Source: Gemmatimonadota bacterium
GTDB taxonomy: Bacteria > Gemmatimonadota > Gemmatimonadetes > Gemmatimonadales > GWC2-71-9
Direction: 5' to 3'
Length of the DNA: 64,000 nt
Assembly (NCBI GenBank): GCA_029262195.1
Contig: JAJCZX010000034.1
Coordinates: forward strand, 1 to 64,000
Below the pieces are notes generated by a model that did no database searches, was not told where the DNA came from, and was given only the letters and a program-made list of their open reading frames with translations. Position numbers and translations under genes: made by a program. This document shows, piece by piece, positions 1 through 8,814 of this stretch (the stretch's first letter is position 1; the number at the start of each line of letters is the position of its first letter).

Positions 1-2
1 CC

Positions 3-101
3 TACCAGCAGGGTACTTTCCGCCTTGCAGTCGATTACGCGTACAAAGATCTGGGGCTGTTGGGTACCACCAACTTCTTCAGCGCGAAAATCAACTGGTA
101 A
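3..101 (+). CDS. C-terminal end of a PorV/PorQ-like outer-membrane barrel protein (5' truncated)
   Basis: The frame starting at base 3 is open from the window edge and ends at TAA 99-101, giving about 32 residues. They alternate aromatic/hydrophobic and polar residues (FRLAVDYAYKDLG, then FFSAKINW) and end in an aromatic residue, as the last beta-strands of an outer-membrane barrel do. PorV/PorQ family proteins typically end in a strand containing D-Y-x-Y followed by a short final strand, so that family is my best guess. In Bacteroidota PorV is the shuttle partner of SprA/Sov in type IX secretion, and a sprA homologue lies about 11 kb downstream. Most of the gene is outside the window. Another small barrel family cannot be excluded. 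Confidence 0.5.
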   Translation, partial: YQQGTFRLAVDYAYKDLGLLGTTNFFSAKINW

Positions 102-159
102 CGTTAGACTGAGAAACGGGTCCGGGCTTGTCCCGGGCCCGGGCCTCAATAGCGACGAT

Positions 160-1539
160 ATGCTGAATACATTTTTACTTGCGACCACAATCTTAGCGAG
201 CAGCGTTGCTCCGGTGCATGTCGATCAGGTTCCTGATACCGTCGAAGTATCTGCGGCCAGGTTCTTCATGCCCGACGGGCGCACACTCGTTGATGGTTTT
301 GTGAAAGTCCCATTTTCCATTTTGAACGGTTTCCGTTCAAACGCGGGGACAAACGTGGCCATGTACCGTATTCAAGTTGACGTCACCGACGCCAACGGTT
401 TCACAATGATGTCGACCGATTGGAGTGGAATAGTACCTCAAGGCCTGCTTTCAACGGCCGGGGCTTCGACGGTAGAACATTTTTCGTTCGCCGTTCCCGA
501 TGGTTCCTATGCGGCGACCATCATTGTTGCAGATTCGAGTTCAGGGGTTTCCGTCACCAGCCCGATCGAATTTGACGGATTCCAGGTTTCTCCTTACATG
601 TCGGATCTGGTTTTGACCAACGCCTTGCGGCGCAGCACCGGCGAAGGTGATGAAGCTGCTCCCGGTGAGATCCAGAAGGGTTCTTTCTTTCTTTCTGGTA
701 CGCCAAAGCCGCGTTTAATGCCAACTGAGGCCACGTTGTTTTATTACGTGGAGCTTTACCCGCTGGCCGCCACGACAGTGGCTTCGAAGGCGCGAATTAG
801 CAACAACGCAGGCGCCGTGATGTTCACCACCCCGGAAACGTCTATGAATCTGAGTGGCCGAGGCGGTGTGGCTGCCCGCTCGCTCGATTTGACGGGTTTG
901 CCGCCAGGTGACTATGTCATGGAACTGGAGGTCAGTTATCCTGACACCACGCTGTCGAGGACGGCCGCGTTTTCGGTAAATCCGTTCGCAACAGTGGTTG
1001 CCACGAGGCCCACTTCTACGGAAGGCGATCCGTTTGCGTTCCAAAACGAACAGGTGCTAGACTCACTTTTTGCTCCGCTGATCCATCTGATCAACAATGA
1101 TGAGCGGGGCGTTTATGAAGACCTGTCAGTTGAAGGAAAACGCAATTTCTTGCGTGATTTCTGGGCGCGACGCGACCAGAGCCCGGAGACGTCGCGAAAC
1201 GAAGCAATGATTCAGTATTACAACGGTATCGCCCATGCCAATCGAGAATTTGGTGAGGGAGGGGCCGGTGGAATACCCGGGTGGCGCACCGATCGGGGCC
1301 GTATTTATCTGTTAAATGGTCCACCCGAAGAATTTTTAGATGAAGCGGGTTCAGGGGAAACGAATCCGTACGTTGTATGGAAGTACAGCCGCGGTAGACC
1401 GTTGAAATACATTTTCATGGATATGTCACGCTTCGGCCACTACGAGCTGGTTTTTACCGACGACCGGACAGAACAGAGCAGGATCGACTGGCAGTCGTTG
1501 TTTGATCAAAATGAATTGGAACGAGTAAATCGCTTTTAG
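160..1539 (+). CDS. GWxTD domain-containing exported protein
   Basis: A protein of 459 residues if translation starts at ATG 160. The open frame continues upstream to base 25, but that part overlaps the preceding gene and has a basic, non-signal composition; the ATG at 160 gives a short hydrophobic N-terminus (LNTFLLATTILASS) that could be a signal peptide. The signature GWRTDRGRIY sits near residue 374 and is followed by NGPPEEF, the diagnostic core of the GWxTD domain. That family is common in Gemmatimonadota and Acidobacteriota and has no settled biochemical role. The middle of the protein reads as beta-rich, Ig-like segments. A GC-rich hairpin without a T-run (about 118-145, including palindrome CCCGGGCCCGGG) separates it from the upstream barrel gene. 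The next gene starts 42 bases downstream, so the two are probably cotranscribed. Confidence 0.85.
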   Translation: MLNTFLLATTILASSVAPVHVDQVPDTVEVSAARFFMPDGRTLVDGFVKVPFSILNGFRSNAGTNVAMYRIQVDVTDANGFTMMSTDWSGIVPQGLLSTAGASTVEHFSFAVPDGSYAATIIVADSSSGVSVTSPIEFDGFQVSPYMSDLVLTNALRRSTGEGDEAAPGEIQKGSFFLSGTPKPRLMPTEATLFYYVELYPLAATTVASKARISNNAGAVMFTTPETSMNLSGRGGVAARSLDLTGLPPGDYVMELEVSYPDTTLSRTAAFSVNPFATVVATRPTSTEGDPFAFQNEQVLDSLFAPLIHLINNDERGVYEDLSVEGKRNFLRDFWARRDQSPETSRNEAMIQYYNGIAHANREFGEGGAGGIPGWRTDRGRIYLLNGPPEEFLDEAGSGETNPYVVWKYSRGRPLKYIFMDMSRFGHYELVFTDDRTEQSRIDWQSLFDQNELERVNRF

Positions 1540-1581
1540 GAAAAGACGCAAACCTGCGCAACCAATGGGAGTGTTGAACAA

Positions 1582-2913
1582 ATGAAAAGAAATGCTTTCC
1601 GCCTCAGTGGCGCCCTGATAGCGGCTTTTGCCGTCGCTGGGTGCACTGATGACCCGACCGAATCCCTGAGACAGGGTGCCACCCAGGTTACGACATCGCT
1701 TAGCTATGTCGAAATCATCATCGGTGACTCGGTTGTTGTCACGGCACAAACAAAGGATGCGCAGGGCAACGCCCTGGCCCTGTTGCCGGATGTCGCCGCG
1801 GCAAACACCGCCATCGCATCGACGAACATTGACGCCGCTATTTCAGGCAAGCCTGCTCCGTTAACGCAATTCAGTATCCTTGCAAATGGTTTCGGTGTTA
1901 CGACGGTTACAGCGACCAGTGGGGCTCTGTCCCGGGATATCACGGTTCAAACGTGGCCTGGTTCTATAGGCCTGTCCGGCGCAACCGACGAAGACATGAC
2001 GGCCAACGGCATCCAGGTTAGTTCTGGCTCCGCGTTGACCATCGTGCCGACCGCCCTTTCTTCCGGTGGTAATCCGTTCACCACCGGTAATGGCGGCCTG
2101 TTTTATAGGTTTACGTCCTCTGACGCGAGCATTCTGGCAATTGATTCGGTGACCGGTGATGCCACGACGGCTGCGCCAGGCCTCGGGGTCGTGAGTGTTA
2201 CTTCGACGCAGTTGTCCGATAGCGCCTCCACGGGAGCCACCGGTACGCTGTCGATTGAGGTTGTACCCGGTCCGTTGGTTGGCACGATTTCGTCGGCCAC
2301 AGGCGTCGTCGGTTCTGCTGCAACGATCACCTCGACCGCGGGGCTGTTCGACGCCACCACCGTTGGCACGTTTGACCTTCTGGATCCGGCCGGTTACCCG
2401 CCAGCCGCGTTTGCGAATGACGCGAACAATTTCAGCTTCGTTGCTCCGCCTAACCTGTCGGTTGGCGCCCATTCGCTGGTGATTTCGGGCATTGGCCCGA
2501 ACGAGCTGGCCCAGGAGGTCACATACACGGTGGTCGCTGGTCCTGACGCTGATCTATGGGAGAGCGACGTCCTAGGGCCTACATCTCCGCTGCTGTCCGC
2601 CGACGGACGTTATTTCATTAATATTTCCGCCGCGGATCCCGACGATTTCTTCCTTATCGATAACACGGCTGGCACCGCTGATCTCACGGTCGACATGATG
2701 GTGAATTGGAATGACGGCGCTATTGATGTCGATGTCGTATTCTGGGACACAGCAGGCAATTTCTTGACCTGTGGATCTACCAGCGGCTGCACCGGTGCTC
2801 ATCCAGAGCACGCGGTGGCGACGATACCTGCCGGTGAAGCTTGGGTTCTCAATATCAATTACTTCTCAGGCCCGGCTGCGACAGATGTTAGCATCGACAT
2901 CACGTTGAATTAA
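1582..2913 (+). CDS. Ig-like (BIG2-type) lipoprotein of unknown function
   Basis: 443 residues. The N-terminus is a lipoprotein signal: a basic start (MKRNAFR), a hydrophobic stretch and lipobox AVAGC with Cys near residue 21. Residues about 35-130 and 140-230 look like bacterial Ig-like folds (TTSLSYVEIIIGDSVVVTA, then GVTTVTATSG, a typical BIG2 ending). The C-terminal third (about 320-443) has repeated aspartates and a Cys pair (LTCGSTSGCTG) and resembles a small beta-sandwich of the pre-peptidase C-terminal type (DADLWESD, then DPDDFFLIDN). I infer a surface-exposed lipoprotein. No catalytic motif was seen. It follows the GWxTD gene closely and is closed by a strong terminator. Confidence 0.7.
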   Translation: MKRNAFRLSGALIAAFAVAGCTDDPTESLRQGATQVTTSLSYVEIIIGDSVVVTAQTKDAQGNALALLPDVAAANTAIASTNIDAAISGKPAPLTQFSILANGFGVTTVTATSGALSRDITVQTWPGSIGLSGATDEDMTANGIQVSSGSALTIVPTALSSGGNPFTTGNGGLFYRFTSSDASILAIDSVTGDATTAAPGLGVVSVTSTQLSDSASTGATGTLSIEVVPGPLVGTISSATGVVGSAATITSTAGLFDATTVGTFDLLDPAGYPPAAFANDANNFSFVAPPNLSVGAHSLVISGIGPNELAQEVTYTVVAGPDADLWESDVLGPTSPLLSADGRYFINISAADPDDFFLIDNTAGTADLTVDMMVNWNDGAIDVDVVFWDTAGNFLTCGSTSGCTGAHPEHAVATIPAGEAWVLNINYFSGPAATDVSIDITLN

Positions 2914-2938
2914 GGTTTCCTAGAACCGCATTGGAGAG

Positions 2939-2979
2939 GTAAGGGTCGGACCGTAAGGTGGTCCGGCCCTTACTTTTTT
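2939..2979 (+). terminator. Rho-independent terminator after the Ig-like lipoprotein
   Basis: A 14-base stem (GTAAGGGTCGGACC with GGTCCGGCCCTTAC, one G-U pair), a 7-base loop and a following run of six T. It closes the GWxTD/lipoprotein operon. Confidence 0.9.
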
Positions 2980-3301
2980 CTGATTGGGCCTTTGCTGTGA
3001 TCAACAGCGGGATCAATCTCAGGTGGGAGCTTTTACAGGGGCTGGTGTTGATGGAGGGAAGTCTGTGTATCGTCGCCTGGGCTGCGTAAACCGGATCACG
3101 TAACGGACCGAAACGCCTGTGATTGTCGGCGTATGGGTGGCGTCCAGCCAAAAACCCAAGCTTAGCAACTGCGGCTCCAGCCTGTTCGCTGTACCTAACG
3201 GAAAACGGGATGGTTCCATCGGTTCCCCGCGTTGACGACGTAAATCTATTTAGCGAGGCCGCGACGATCCAGTTTTCGGCAGGTTTGATGACTTTACTTT
3301 T
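2980..3301. other. Intergenic region with no recognised gene
   Basis: About 320 bases between the terminator and the 3' end of the convergent ctaA gene. Several short open frames exist on both strands, but none has a convincing ribosome-binding site, codon pattern or recognisable product. I saw no tRNA-like or repeat structure. Confidence 0.6.
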
Positions 3302-4204
3302 CTAGGATGCCCGCCCCTTTGCGGCATGCCACCAGAGTGCGACCGCGCAAACCCACACTGCCGTTCCTGCCGCCACGTGAGCGGATCGCCATACCGGAGG
3401 AAGTGCGCCCAACACCATGACAGCGGCAATTACCACCTGCGAAAAAACAGCCCCAAACAGGGTCCAGGTCCACTTTCGGATAGCCTCTGACGCTCCACGC
3501 TTTTTCATTCGGAATGCGAGCCCAAGTGCGTGTGCCAGCAGGCCATAGGCCAGCAAACGGTGCATCCAGTGCATATGAGCCAAGCCCCCCTGTCCGGAGG
3601 TCGGCCAAATTTGCCCGTTGCACAGCGGGAAGCCCTGGCAGGCGAAACCGGCATTGAGGTTTGCGGTTAGTCCCCCCAACAAAACAGTCAGCCCGGCAAT
3701 CCCCGCCGTTACGATCACGGCCCGCAACACCTTCGGATCGACCGGTTCCGACGACGCGGGCGTCTCGGAAGCCCTAAAAGCGGTAACCATCAGAGCGGAA
3801 AGAAGCCCCATGGCGAAAGCAAGATGGAGAATAATGGTGGCCGGGGGCAGCTCCCACCACACCGTCAAGGCGCCGAGAAACACCTGAACCGCCAGCAGAA
3901 TAATCGCCAGTGACGCCGATTTAAATGGGCTGGAGCGGTGCCATCGGCCCGCCGCCCTGGTTTCAACGGAAGCGACCACAGCGGTGGCAACAACGAGGAA
4001 AGAAACCAACGCTGCCACCAGCCTATGCCCCCACTCAATGACGGTCGCGACATCGTCCAATGGCGGAAAAATGTGCCCGTTGCAAAGTGGCCAATTGTCC
4101 CCGCAGCCCATTCCGGACCCGGTGATCCTGACAACTCCACCCAGCACTATCAAAGAGAACGTCAAAACGGCTGTTACGGTCGCTATTTTTTGAGTGTTTT
4201 TCAT
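3302..4204 (-). CDS. ctaA: Heme A synthase, COX15/CtaA family
   Basis: 300 residues with about eight hydrophobic segments. CtaA oxidises the C8 methyl group of heme O to a formyl group, giving heme A for aa3-type cytochrome oxidases. Family hallmarks are visible: GGVVRITGSGMGCGDNWPLC after the first membrane segment, with the Cys pair in the first periplasmic loop; EWGHRLVAAL with a heme-ligand His; a second Cys pair in the pseudo-repeated half (FACQGFPLCNG); MHWMHRLLAY; and a final SAHVAAG His. The inverted repeat of the two four-helix halves is clear. The gene stands alone on the minus strand, with no ctaB or cox genes nearby, and is divergent from the TonB receptor. It implies aerobic respiration. 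Confidence 0.93.
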   Translation of the reverse strand: MKNTQKIATVTAVLTFSLIVLGGVVRITGSGMGCGDNWPLCNGHIFPPLDDVATVIEWGHRLVAALVSFLVVATAVVASVETRAAGRWHRSSPFKSASLAIILLAVQVFLGALTVWWELPPATIILHLAFAMGLLSALMVTAFRASETPASSEPVDPKVLRAVIVTAGIAGLTVLLGGLTANLNAGFACQGFPLCNGQIWPTSGQGGLAHMHWMHRLLAYGLLAHALGLAFRMKKRGASEAIRKWTWTLFGAVFSQVVIAAVMVLGALPPVWRSAHVAAGTAVWVCAVALWWHAAKGRAS

Positions 4205-4490
4205 GCCCTCAAAATCGCTAGGTAACGGTTTTGAAACAAGGAGGCAACGGGTTCGCAGTCATCCTTGTTCACCCAAAAAAAGCGTGATACCTTCCCAGCT
4301 TCGCACTTAGGAATTCGCCTGGAACAAACTTGATGTTTCCACTCGCGTTTTCTGCATTACAGTGTATTTTGCAAGGTAACTGCAAGGGCAGGGTGTTCCG
4401 CCCCGCAGAACTTCTTGGGAGAAGAATTTTGTTGGTTACAACTACCTCTTGGGACCCACCGTTTTTGACTACGTTAACAAGGAGAGCACG
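4205..4490. promoter_or_regulatory. Divergent promoter region between ctaA and the TonB receptor
   Basis: 286 bases between two divergent genes must hold promoters for both. I see AT-rich stretches (around 4345-4375 and 4425-4440) but no pair of boxes good enough to assign. The receptor has a clear ribosome-binding site, AAGGAG at 4479-4484, six bases before ATG 4491. Confidence 0.4.
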
Positions 4491-7400
4491 ATGCGTGTGA
4501 CCCGTTTGGCACGGGTGGCGCTAGCCGTTGGTGTACTGGCATTTGCCAGTGTGTCACAGCTGGCCGCTCAAGGAATTACGACGGCCGCCGTCAGAGGCGT
4601 CGTCGCTGACGACGCCGGGCAGCCGGTCGAGGCAGCAACAGTTACGCTGACCAACACGAGTACGGGTCAGCGATTCATCGGACGCTCGCGCTCCGGTGGA
4701 GCATACAGTCTGGAAAACGTCGCTGTGGGTGGCCCTTACACGCTTGAAGTCCGGGCTATCGGGTTCTCGCCGCTTTCTCGCGATGGTATTCGGCTGTCTC
4801 TTGGACAGGCCCTGACGATTGATCTTACAGTCAGTCGAGCAGTGGCGCTTGCGGCCATCCAGGTAACCGCCGAAGAACAGAGTGTACTTACAGCTCCATC
4901 GCGTACGGGCAGTAGTGCATTGGTCTCGGAAACGTCCATACGCAGGCTTCCGAGTCTCAACCGCAACTTCACCGATTTTATCAGGACGGCCCCGCAGGTA
5001 GTTGCCGCCGGTGGCGCGTCCTTTGGTGGCGGCCATCGCAAACAGAACAACATACAGATTGACGGCGTGTCATCCAACGACCTCTTCGGTCTTGGCGCGA
5101 CCGGTCAGCCGGGTGGACAGGCAGGCGCTACGGCCATCAGTCTCGAAGCAGTGCAGGAGTTCCAGATTCTTGTAGCTCCGTTTGATATCAGGGCCGGTGG
5201 TTTTGCCGGTGGTCTGGTCAATGCCATTACGAAACGCGGTACCAACCAGCTACATGGCTCCGCGTTTTTTGATTTTCAGGATGATGCGCTCGTCCGGGAT
5301 AGCCTCCTGACAGGGGGACCAGCCACCGCTCCGGTTTTCTCGGAGTTTGGTGAATTCCAGCAGAAAAACTTCGGTTTTTCTCTTGGGGGTCCTCTGGTTC
5401 GCAACAAAGCTCACTTTTTTGTGTCCGTAGAACAGCGCGAAAGAGAAATCCCGGTCGGTGGGGCTACCATCGGTAGAGAGTCCCTGGCCGATGTGGGGAT
5501 TGCCCAGACTGACGCCCAGGCAGTTGTGGACAACCTAAACGGACGCGGCCTCAATGCAGGATCGTTCGGTGCTGTGCCTATCGAATCGCCTAACACGGCT
5601 GTTTTTGCCCGGCTCGATTTCCAGCTCGGTGACAATCATCAACTCACCCTCAGGCACAATTTCATCGATGCGACGACAGACAATATCTCGCACGCACAGG
5701 GTGCGTATCGGTTGACATCCAACGGCTATCAGTTCGAGTCGCAAACCAACTCGACAGTCGCGCAGCTCAACTCGACGCTGGGTGGTGGTTCGATGTTTAA
5801 CGAGTTGCGCCTTGGGTACAATATTACAGTTGACAAGAGAGCCCCTAACGAGCTCTTCCCGTATCTGCGGATCGATACGAGCACCGACACCGACGGCGAC
5901 GGTATCGGCGACCTGAACGGCGAAATCCGCGTCGGTGCCGAGCAGTTTTCGCAGTTGAATTCGCTGGATCAGTCGGTTTTTGAAATAACCAACGATCTGA
6001 CGATTCCGCGTGGCGATCATACGTTCACCATCGGGACGCACAACGAGTTCATTCATTTTGAGAATGCGTTTTTCCATTCGTCGATCGGCGTGTGGAATTT
6101 CAACAGCGTTGCAGATCTTCAGGCGAACAACCCGCAGGACTTTTTCCGTCAACTCCCATTTGGTAACAAGGGAGCTCCGATTGCCGATTTCAGCATTGCG
6201 CAGTTGGGTCTTTACCTTCAGGATCAATGGAAGCCATCTTCGGCTCTGAACCTGACCTTCGGTGTCCGCGCCGAGGTCCCGACGTTCAGTGACAGTCCAG
6301 ATCGCAATCCGGATATCGCCGCTTCGCCTACCATTCGCAACCCCGACGGGACCGTGGTGGAGACGGACAAATTCCCGTCAGGAAATATCCATTTCAGTGG
6401 ACGTTTCGGATTCAACTGGGATGCTACGGGTGATCGCGGTACAGTACTTCGTGGTGGCGCAGGGATCTTCACGGGACGCCCGCCCTATGTTTGGATGAGC
6501 AACGCCTTCACAAACACAGGACAGGAGGTCAGTTCACTCTTCTGTGGTGCTGGCAACACTCCGACGTTCGATCCGGCAGCAGCAAATCAGCCAACTGCCT
6601 GTGCAGATGGTACTACGGCTTCTGCTACGTCAGCCCAGATTAATGTGTTTGACGAGGGATTCAAGCTTCCCCAGACGTTCAAGGCTTCCCTGGCGTTGGA
6701 TCAGAGACTGCCGGGCGGCATTCTGGGTAGTGTTGAGTTCCTCTACACGAAAGCTGTAAATCAGATTCTGCAGAACCAGCTTGAAATCGGCCCGGCCGGT
6801 GGTATTGGCCCCAGAGCCGGACTTGGCGCTACCAACGCCGAAGGTCGCACGATGTTCGGCGGCGCCGACGATCGCGGCGATGATGCGGGTTATATCGACC
6901 CCAACTTCAGAGTCCCGGTGCTGTGGCACGGGAATCAAAGCGAAGATCGTACTTACCAGCTGACCTTCTCGGCTACCAAGACGTTTGCGGATGGCCTGGA
7001 ATTCCAGGCTGGTTATACATACTCGGATGTTAAAGACATCTCGTCCTTCACGTCCAGTATCGCAACATCCAACTTCGGTTTCAATCCGATTCCGAACGGT
7101 GGCGACCCGAACAACAAGGGCCTGGCTACTTCGTGGTTCTCAATCCCACACAAGTTGTCGATCTCCGGTTCGTTCGACCTGCCTACCCCGCAAAGCTTGC
7201 CCACATCCCTGACCGTGTTCTATGTCGGCCAGTCCGGTCAGCCGTACAGTTGGACGGTTGACGGGGATGCCAATGGTGATGGCTTTGAGGGTCGCGCCAC
7301 GGGTGGTGGTCGTAACAACGACATCGCGTACATTCCGACTGGACCGGGAGATTTCAGCGAAGACAGCCCGGGTGACTACGCCGCTCTGGATGCTCTTATT

Positions 7401-7757
7401 CAATCCGAGCCCTGTCTCGTAGAGGCGCGCGGGACGATCCCGGACAGAAACACTTGCCGGAATCCATGGTTCAACCGCCTTGATGCCAGCGTGAGAGTCG
7501 GATTGGGCTTCAGCGGTCGTTCCGTCAGCCTGATCGCTGACGTGTTCAATGTCCTGAACCTCATGAATGCAGAATGGGGTCGACAAAAGGTTATTTCCGG
7601 CAACGAAACGCGTAACCTGGTTGAAATCGAAGGTTATGATCTGGTTAACGACAGGCCTATCTACAGCTACGACGGTCCGAACATCGACTTCAAAGAGGGC
7701 GTTGGTACGATCGGCTCACGCTGGAGAGCAAAACTCGGACTTCGCTACGAATTCTAG
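4491..7757 (+). CDS. TonB-dependent receptor with N-terminal carboxypeptidase-like domain (Oar-like)
   Basis: 1088 residues from ATG 4491, chosen because of AAGGAG six bases upstream and a good signal peptide; the open frame also runs 14 codons further upstream. The signal peptide ends in VSQLAAQ, predicted to be cut before Gln. Next comes a carboxypeptidase regulatory-like Ig fold (VRGVVADDAGQPVEAATV), then a plug with LPSLNRNFTDFIRTAPQV, then a large barrel ending in RAKLGLRYEF with a terminal Phe. A DTDGDGIGD calcium-type loop lies near residue 465. Oar-like receptors import or export large substrates across the outer membrane using TonB energy; the substrate here is unknown. The gene is monocistronic, with a terminator directly after it. 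Confidence 0.88.
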   Translation: MRVTRLARVALAVGVLAFASVSQLAAQGITTAAVRGVVADDAGQPVEAATVTLTNTSTGQRFIGRSRSGGAYSLENVAVGGPYTLEVRAIGFSPLSRDGIRLSLGQALTIDLTVSRAVALAAIQVTAEEQSVLTAPSRTGSSALVSETSIRRLPSLNRNFTDFIRTAPQVVAAGGASFGGGHRKQNNIQIDGVSSNDLFGLGATGQPGGQAGATAISLEAVQEFQILVAPFDIRAGGFAGGLVNAITKRGTNQLHGSAFFDFQDDALVRDSLLTGGPATAPVFSEFGEFQQKNFGFSLGGPLVRNKAHFFVSVEQREREIPVGGATIGRESLADVGIAQTDAQAVVDNLNGRGLNAGSFGAVPIESPNTAVFARLDFQLGDNHQLTLRHNFIDATTDNISHAQGAYRLTSNGYQFESQTNSTVAQLNSTLGGGSMFNELRLGYNITVDKRAPNELFPYLRIDTSTDTDGDGIGDLNGEIRVGAEQFSQLNSLDQSVFEITNDLTIPRGDHTFTIGTHNEFIHFENAFFHSSIGVWNFNSVADLQANNPQDFFRQLPFGNKGAPIADFSIAQLGLYLQDQWKPSSALNLTFGVRAEVPTFSDSPDRNPDIAASPTIRNPDGTVVETDKFPSGNIHFSGRFGFNWDATGDRGTVLRGGAGIFTGRPPYVWMSNAFTNTGQEVSSLFCGAGNTPTFDPAAANQPTACADGTTASATSAQINVFDEGFKLPQTFKASLALDQRLPGGILGSVEFLYTKAVNQILQNQLEIGPAGGIGPRAGLGATNAEGRTMFGGADDRGDDAGYIDPNFRVPVLWHGNQSEDRTYQLTFSATKTFADGLEFQAGYTYSDVKDISSFTSSIATSNFGFNPIPNGGDPNNKGLATSWFSIPHKLSISGSFDLPTPQSLPTSLTVFYVGQSGQPYSWTVDGDANGDGFEGRATGGGRNNDIAYIPTGPGDFSEDSPGDYAALDALIQSEPCLVEARGTIPDRNTCRNPWFNRLDASVRVGLGFSGRSVSLIADVFNVLNLMNAEWGRQKVISGNETRNLVEIEGYDLVNDRPIYSYDGPNIDFKEGVGTIGSRWRAKLGLRYEF

Positions 7758-7778
7758 TTAGAAGTTAGAAGTCAGAAG
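7757..7778 (+). repeat. Heptad tandem repeat, copy 1
   Basis: Three successive seven-base units (GTTAGAA, GTTAGAA, GTCAGAA) followed by G, beginning in the stop codon of the TonB receptor. A reverse-complement copy with 19 of 22 identical bases lies at 8789-8810, so the pair brackets nadC. Confidence 0.7.
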
Positions 7779-7781
7779 GAC

Positions 7782-7813
7782 GGGGGTCGGAGCCTTGAGC
7801 TCCGGCCCCTTTT
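7782..7813 (+). terminator. Rho-independent terminator after the TonB receptor
   Basis: Stem GGGGTCGGAGC paired with GCTCCGGCCCC (one G-U pair) around a 5-base loop, followed by TTTTC. Confidence 0.85.
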
Positions 7814-7924
7814 CGTTGCCTAAATCAACGCTCCGGTGGTCTCCGGTATTTAGCGTGGTTAGTTTTTGACGATCGTATTCCGTGCGGATTTGCATTTCCT
7901 CTTCCTTTTCCTTGACTCCTAATA

Positions 7925-8752
7925 ATGTGGTCTCAACCAGTTCGCCTAGCTCTAGACGAAGATCATGTCGGTTCTGACCTGACAACAGGTTTGCTGGCGC
8001 CGGCAACGGCCCGCGTCGTACCCGGTCGGTTCATTGCCCAGGGGGCTTTTACGGTTGCGGGCTTGCCAGCTGTTTCCGAAGTCTTCTATCAATTGGGAGA
8101 GGGACGTATTCGAATTGTCGAGGAGCTTGCCGATGGTGCCAGGGTTAGGGAGGGAGATACGCTTCTCTCGCTTGAGGGCCCGGCGGGGCATCTATTGTCA
8201 GGCGAGCGAGTCGCCTTGAACTTCCTACAGCACCTCTCGGGAGTGGCGACGGCCACTGCTGCCGCCGTAGACGCCGTTCGTGGAACCAGTGCTCTGGTAG
8301 CCGACACCCGCAAAACTACTCCGGGATTACGTCGGCTGGAAAAGTATGCCGTTCGAATGGGGGGAGGCATCAACCATCGCAGTGACTTGGAGGAAGCGGT
8401 CTTCTTAAAAGATAATCATTGGGAGTTGTTGGGAAAATCTGGTGGAGATTTGAAGGCGTTTCTGGAGCGGGTTCCTCCAGGAAAAAAAATCGTGGTAGAA
8501 GTAGACAACGAGGAACAGTTTCTGCAAGCCGTTGAGGCAGGTGCCAAACACATCATGATAGACAACCAGCCCCCTTCAGTGGTCCGTGAACGAGTCGAAA
8601 GCGTCGGGGCAGGTGTTACCATAGAGGCGTCAGGCGGCATCACGTTGGACAACATCAGGGAGTTTGCTCTCGCGGGAACTCACATTATTTCCCTCGGCGC
8701 TCTTACTCACTCGGCCGCAGCCGCTCCAATCGGATTCGAAATCACGATTTAA
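7925..8752 (+). CDS. nadC: Nicotinate-nucleotide pyrophosphorylase (quinolinate phosphoribosyltransferase)
   Basis: 275 residues, the usual family length. The enzyme converts quinolinate and PRPP to nicotinate mononucleotide, CO2 and pyrophosphate in de novo NAD synthesis. Recognised elements are LDEDHVGSDLTT near the start, VALNFLQHLSGVAT, the PRPP/quinolinate site ADTRKTTPGLRRLEKYAVR followed by GGGINHR, LKDNHW, the Glu/Asp barrel residues EVDNEEQ and IMIDNQ, and IEASGGI near the end. nadA and nadB are not adjacent. The start ATG at 7925 has only a weak upstream ribosome site. Its 3' end faces lptG. Confidence 0.95.
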   Translation: MWSQPVRLALDEDHVGSDLTTGLLAPATARVVPGRFIAQGAFTVAGLPAVSEVFYQLGEGRIRIVEELADGARVREGDTLLSLEGPAGHLLSGERVALNFLQHLSGVATATAAAVDAVRGTSALVADTRKTTPGLRRLEKYAVRMGGGINHRSDLEEAVFLKDNHWELLGKSGGDLKAFLERVPPGKKIVVEVDNEEQFLQAVEAGAKHIMIDNQPPSVVRERVESVGAGVTIEASGGITLDNIREFALAGTHIISLGALTHSAAAAPIGFEITI

Positions 8753-8788
8753 TGACGACGGCAGCTACTGCTCCGTGGTTTCTTTTCA

Positions 8789-8810
8789 CTTCTGACTTGT
8801 GACTGCTAAC
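8789..8810 (-). repeat. Heptad tandem repeat, copy 2 (inverted)
   Basis: On the minus strand this reads GTTAGCAGTCACAAGTCAGAAG, matching the repeat at 7757-7778 at 19 of 22 bases. It lies between the convergent 3' ends of nadC and lptG. Confidence 0.6.
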
Positions 8811-8814
8811 GTCT

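Noticed and set aside
1861..2472. 203-codon minus-strand open frame within the Ig-like lipoprotein gene
   Set aside because: Arg/Gly-rich shadow of a Thr/Ala/Val-rich gene; no ribosome site and no recognisable product.
5535..6227. 230-codon minus-strand open frame within the TonB receptor
   Set aside because: Antisense shadow of a convincing receptor gene, with no domain features.
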